The notes under the pieces were generated by a model. That model had not been told where the DNA came from. It did no database searches and was given only the letters and a program-made list of their open reading frames with translations. The position numbers and the translations under genes are program-made. DNA of 23,860 nt from GCA-2687515 sp963582805 (GTDB taxonomy: Bacteria > Pseudomonadota > Alphaproteobacteria > Rhodospirillales > UBA2165), in NCBI GenBank assembly GCA_963582805.1, contig CAUZTZ010000021.1:1-23860 (forward strand). Direction: 5' to 3'. Below are positions 21,861 to 23,860 of the stretch, piece by piece; position 1 is the first letter of the stretch; the number at the start of each line of letters is the position of its first letter.

Positions 21861-23606
21861 TCAGCCATCTGGCATTCCGGCAATTTTTAGGCCTTCGATC
21901 AATTCGTCTCGGAATGAGCCGCGCCAATCCTCAATGACGTCATAAAGGTTTGGATACGCTTCTAGGAGTTCCTCAAGCCCCGTGCGCGCGTCGGCGTCCC
22001 GACCCAGTTTGGCCAGCGCAGCGACCCGTACCGCCAATACTGCCCAGGGCATGGCCGTTTGCGACCGCTTTGATTTGGTTGTCCACTCGATTGCCGCTTC
22101 ATAGTCCTTATTTCCAAAGTACTGATACGCCGATTGATACATTAGCCGGCCCATGTTGAGGTCTCGAGGAGACAACCGAGTGGCCGTCAAATTGTGATCG
22201 ATTGCTTCGGCGTAACGACCAGCACTGGCCAAAACGAATGCATGCTCCATATGAGCGATGGCTGAAGTTGGATTAAGAGATAGCCCATGCGATGTGGTCG
22301 AAATTGCTTCGTCGAATTCGCCATCGGACCATACCGCCTTGACGCACAGGGCATTGCCAAGACTCAAATAACCCGCGGGTTCGTCGGCATCAATTCTTAT
22401 GGCCTTGTACCCGGCCTCAATCGCCTCATCGAGCATGTCGAAAGACATTGTGCGCCTTGTCAACGTAGATATGGCGTTCGCGAGGCCAGCATGGGCGCTC
22501 GCCATATCGGGCGACAGCGTGACTGATTTCCGTAACAGGTCCACCGCGATTTCCGCATCACCTTCGGAGCTTCGATTGTGGTGAAACATGCCGCGTTGAT
22601 ACAGGTCCCAAGCATCCAGATTATCCGGATGCTTGGCGAACGCCCGTTCCATTTCGGCACGGGACAATTCCGGCTGGATGGCGCCAATCACGGTTTCGGT
22701 GATTTCGTCCTGCACGGCGAAGATATCCTCAAGGTCGCGATCGTACCGGTCCGCCCAAAGATGTTTGCCTGAATCCCCGTCAATTAATTGGGCGGTAATG
22801 CGAACCTTGTTTCCTGCCTTGCGTACGCTCCCTTCCAGTACATATTGCGCGTCTAGGTCCTTGGCAACGTCGCGGATATCAGGCGATTGCCCTTTATAGG
22901 AAAAGCTCGAATTTCGAGCCACCACATGAAGTTGGCTGATGGCAGACAACCCTGTAATGATGTCTTCGGCAATGCCGTCGGAAAAATATTCCTGTTCTGG
23001 ATCGCCAGAAAGATTATTAAAGGGCAAAACGGCGATAGATGTTTTACCTCGTGCTGGCTGCTCCACCGACGCAGCTTTCTGATCCAGTAATATGCGATAG
23101 GCGCGAATGGGCAGAGCGATATTTTTGACTTGCTGGTCGCCCATATCCTCAATCGCTACATCAATGCGGTGGCGCACTTGGTCGGCGACAAGGCCGGAAA
23201 GGCAAATACCTCCCGGCTCTGCAAGGGCTTCCAGGCGGGCGGCGATATTCACGTCGTCGCCATAAATCTCGTTGCCGTCGATCATCACTTCGCCAGAATG
23301 AATCCCAATGCGGAAAAGGAGTTGCCTGTCGTCGGCAACGCCATCGTTCTCGGAGGCAATCTTCTCTTGAGCATCAATGGCTGTGGTGACGCATTCGACA
23401 ACGCTGCCAAACTCGGCAAGGACCGCATCGCCAGCATAGTGATTGACGCGCCCGCCGTGGCTTTCGATAGCCCTGGTAAGTAGAGCCAAACCGGTGCGCA
23501 ATGCCTCGTGCGTACCGACTTCGTCCGCTCCGGTAAGACGCGAATAACCAGCCACATCGGCATAAAGTATGGCCGCAAGCTTGCGTTGGATTGGTTGATC
23601 GCCCAT
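21861..23606 (-). CDS. Class III adenylate/guanylate cyclase with TolB-like and TPR regions
   Basis: A 581-residue cytosolic signalling protein. Residues 9-170 form a class III nucleotide cyclase: metal aspartates D17 (ILYADVAGYSRLTG) and D60 (YAGDAVLAEF), with D118, N120 and R124 in DDVNIAARLE, so the catalytic set looks complete. Residues about 189-315 match the TolB-like N-terminal domain commonly fused to these cyclases (IAVLPFNNLSGDPEQEYFSDGIAEDI, LEGSVRKAG). The rest (about 320-570) is TPR-like helical repeats. No membrane segment is visible. GGAGG three bases before the ATG fixes the start, and a good promoter lies upstream. The gene is less GC-rich than its neighbours and borders repeats and an IS remnant, suggesting acquisition. 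Adenylate rather than guanylate specificity is the usual assignment but is not proven. Confidence 0.92.
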   Translation of the reverse strand: MGDQPIQRKLAAILYADVAGYSRLTGADEVGTHEALRTGLALLTRAIESHGGRVNHYAGDAVLAEFGSVVECVTTAIDAQEKIASENDGVADDRQLLFRIGIHSGEVMIDGNEIYGDDVNIAARLEALAEPGGICLSGLVADQVRHRIDVAIEDMGDQQVKNIALPIRAYRILLDQKAASVEQPARGKTSIAVLPFNNLSGDPEQEYFSDGIAEDIITGLSAISQLHVVARNSSFSYKGQSPDIRDVAKDLDAQYVLEGSVRKAGNKVRITAQLIDGDSGKHLWADRYDRDLEDIFAVQDEITETVIGAIQPELSRAEMERAFAKHPDNLDAWDLYQRGMFHHNRSSEGDAEIAVDLLRKSVTLSPDMASAHAGLANAISTLTRRTMSFDMLDEAIEAGYKAIRIDADEPAGYLSLGNALCVKAVWSDGEFDEAISTTSHGLSLNPTSAIAHMEHAFVLASAGRYAEAIDHNLTATRLSPRDLNMGRLMYQSAYQYFGNKDYEAAIEWTTKSKRSQTAMPWAVLAVRVAALAKLGRDADARTGLEELLEAYPNLYDVIEDWRGSFRDELIEGLKIAGMPDG

Positions 23607-23637
23607 TTGCCTCCCCGAAGGCCGGATTGTGGGCGTC

Positions 23638-23665
23638 ATTCTAGAGCAAGTTGCGCCGGTGGCAA
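23638..23665 (-). promoter_or_regulatory. Likely sigma70-type promoter for the cyclase gene
   Basis: On the minus strand TTGCCA (23665-23660) and TAGAAT (23643-23638) each match the consensus in five of six positions with a 16-base spacer. The cyclase ATG lies about 31 bases downstream of the -10 element. Confidence 0.6.
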
Positions 23666-23667
23666 TC

Positions 23668-23687
23668 CGTTACGTAAATAGGTAACG
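23668..23687. promoter_or_regulatory. Palindrome just upstream of the cyclase promoter
   Basis: CGTTAC (23668-23673) and GTAACG (23682-23687) form an inverted repeat with an 8-base spacer, directly upstream of the putative -35 element. The position suits an activator site; no regulator can be named. Confidence 0.4.
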
Positions 23688-23742
23688 ATGTCCGGTATGG
23701 GTCAAATGCCGCCGTTCAGCACAAACCGCCGCAATGTCCGCT
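23688..23742. repeat. Paired ATGTCCG motifs between the cyclase and the IS30 remnant
   Basis: ATGTCCGG (23688-23695) and ATGTCCGCT (23734-23742) repeat the motif found at 21788 on the other side of the cyclase gene. They may be remnants of a dispersed repeat or mobile-element edge. The evidence is a short sequence match only. Confidence 0.4.
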
Positions 23743-23860
23743 TGCCGGGGGCCGCCTCAACCGGTCGACGCAACACATGCGTTAAATCTCTCTGCCGGCG
23801 TTTCAAACTCCAGCGTTTTGCGTGGCCGTTCGTTTAGCTGGCGTGCCACCTTGTTCAATT
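23743..23860 (-). mobile_element. Right-hand part of an IS30-family insertion sequence (partial)
   Basis: The transposase end and the short flank after its stop probably belong to one IS30-type element running off the window. The terminal inverted repeat cannot be confirmed without its partner, so the left border at 23743 is approximate. Confidence 0.55.
23757..23860 (-). CDS. IS30-family transposase, C-terminal end (cut by window edge)
   Basis: The last 34 codons of a transposase read into the window from the right edge and end at TGA (23759-23757). The peptide contains VARQLNERPRKTLEFETPAE and continues RFNACVASTG. The pattern LN.RPRKTL.F.TPAE.F is the characteristic C-terminal end of IS30-family DDE transposases, just after the catalytic glutamate region. 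The catalytic residues themselves lie outside the window. Frame and stop agree with a real, undamaged 3' end. Confidence 0.85.
   Translation of the reverse strand, partial: LNKVARQLNERPRKTLEFETPAERFNACVASTG

Noticed and set aside
1..23860. CRISPR arrays, tRNA or rRNA genes, and recognisable riboswitches
   Set aside because: No regularly spaced direct repeats, cloverleaf-like segments or rRNA signatures were noticed by eye. A cobalamin riboswitch was considered near the Fe-S protein gene, but the 52-base gap is too short.

Overview
The window looks like chromosomal DNA of a GC-rich Gram-negative alphaproteobacterium, possibly Rhodospirillales-like. The placement is inference from protein style: TRAP binding proteins, an OmpA lipoprotein, a cyclase fused to TolB-like and TPR regions, a fused SpmA/SpmB, and many metabolic genes with GCC/GGC-rich codons. 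Coding density is high. No gap between genes exceeds about 220 bases. No rRNA, tRNA or CRISPR array was seen. Both ends cut through a gene: a TRAP binding protein on the left and an IS30-family transposase on the right, so the right edge may be an assembly break at a repeated element. LEFT (1-5000): a partial TRAP solute-binding protein, an FNT formate/nitrite channel, a divergent EamA/DMT transporter, a small membrane-anchored hypothetical protein, then a divergent pair of acyl-CoA genes (CitE-like lyase and CaiB/BaiF CoA-transferase). CENTRE-LEFT (5000-10800): an OmpA-type lipoprotein, a single-domain response regulator overlapping tail-to-tail with a hydroxypyruvate-isomerase-like gene, a RidA protein, a DUF2461 gene with pcm, a small hypothetical gene, a flavin-reductase-like protein and apt. 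CENTRE-RIGHT (9600-17310): eight genes all on the minus strand: a Rieske oxygenase alpha subunit, fused SpmA/SpmB, a cytosolic reductive-dehalogenase/QueG-like Fe-S protein, an LLM flavin oxidoreductase, an unusual orphan TRAP-type binding protein, cytochrome c, apt and the flavin-reductase-like protein. RIGHT (17400-21700): a plus-strand arylsulfotransferase-like beta-propeller divergent from the Rieske gene, a convergent MFS exporter, and a divergent thiamine-diphosphate decarboxylase/synthase-like enzyme. Together the 12490-21699 genes read like a catabolic neighbourhood for an aromatic or otherwise recalcitrant compound, but no substrate can be named and no dedicated oxygenase reductase is present. 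FAR RIGHT (21700-23860): a class III adenylate/guanylate cyclase with TolB-like and TPR regions. Its base composition is visibly less GC-rich than its neighbours, and it is bracketed by copies of an ATGTCCG motif and lies next to the IS30 remnant, which suggests an acquired segment. Most start codons were chosen by a visible Shine-Dalgarno sequence; several upstream TTG starts or 5' extensions were rejected.
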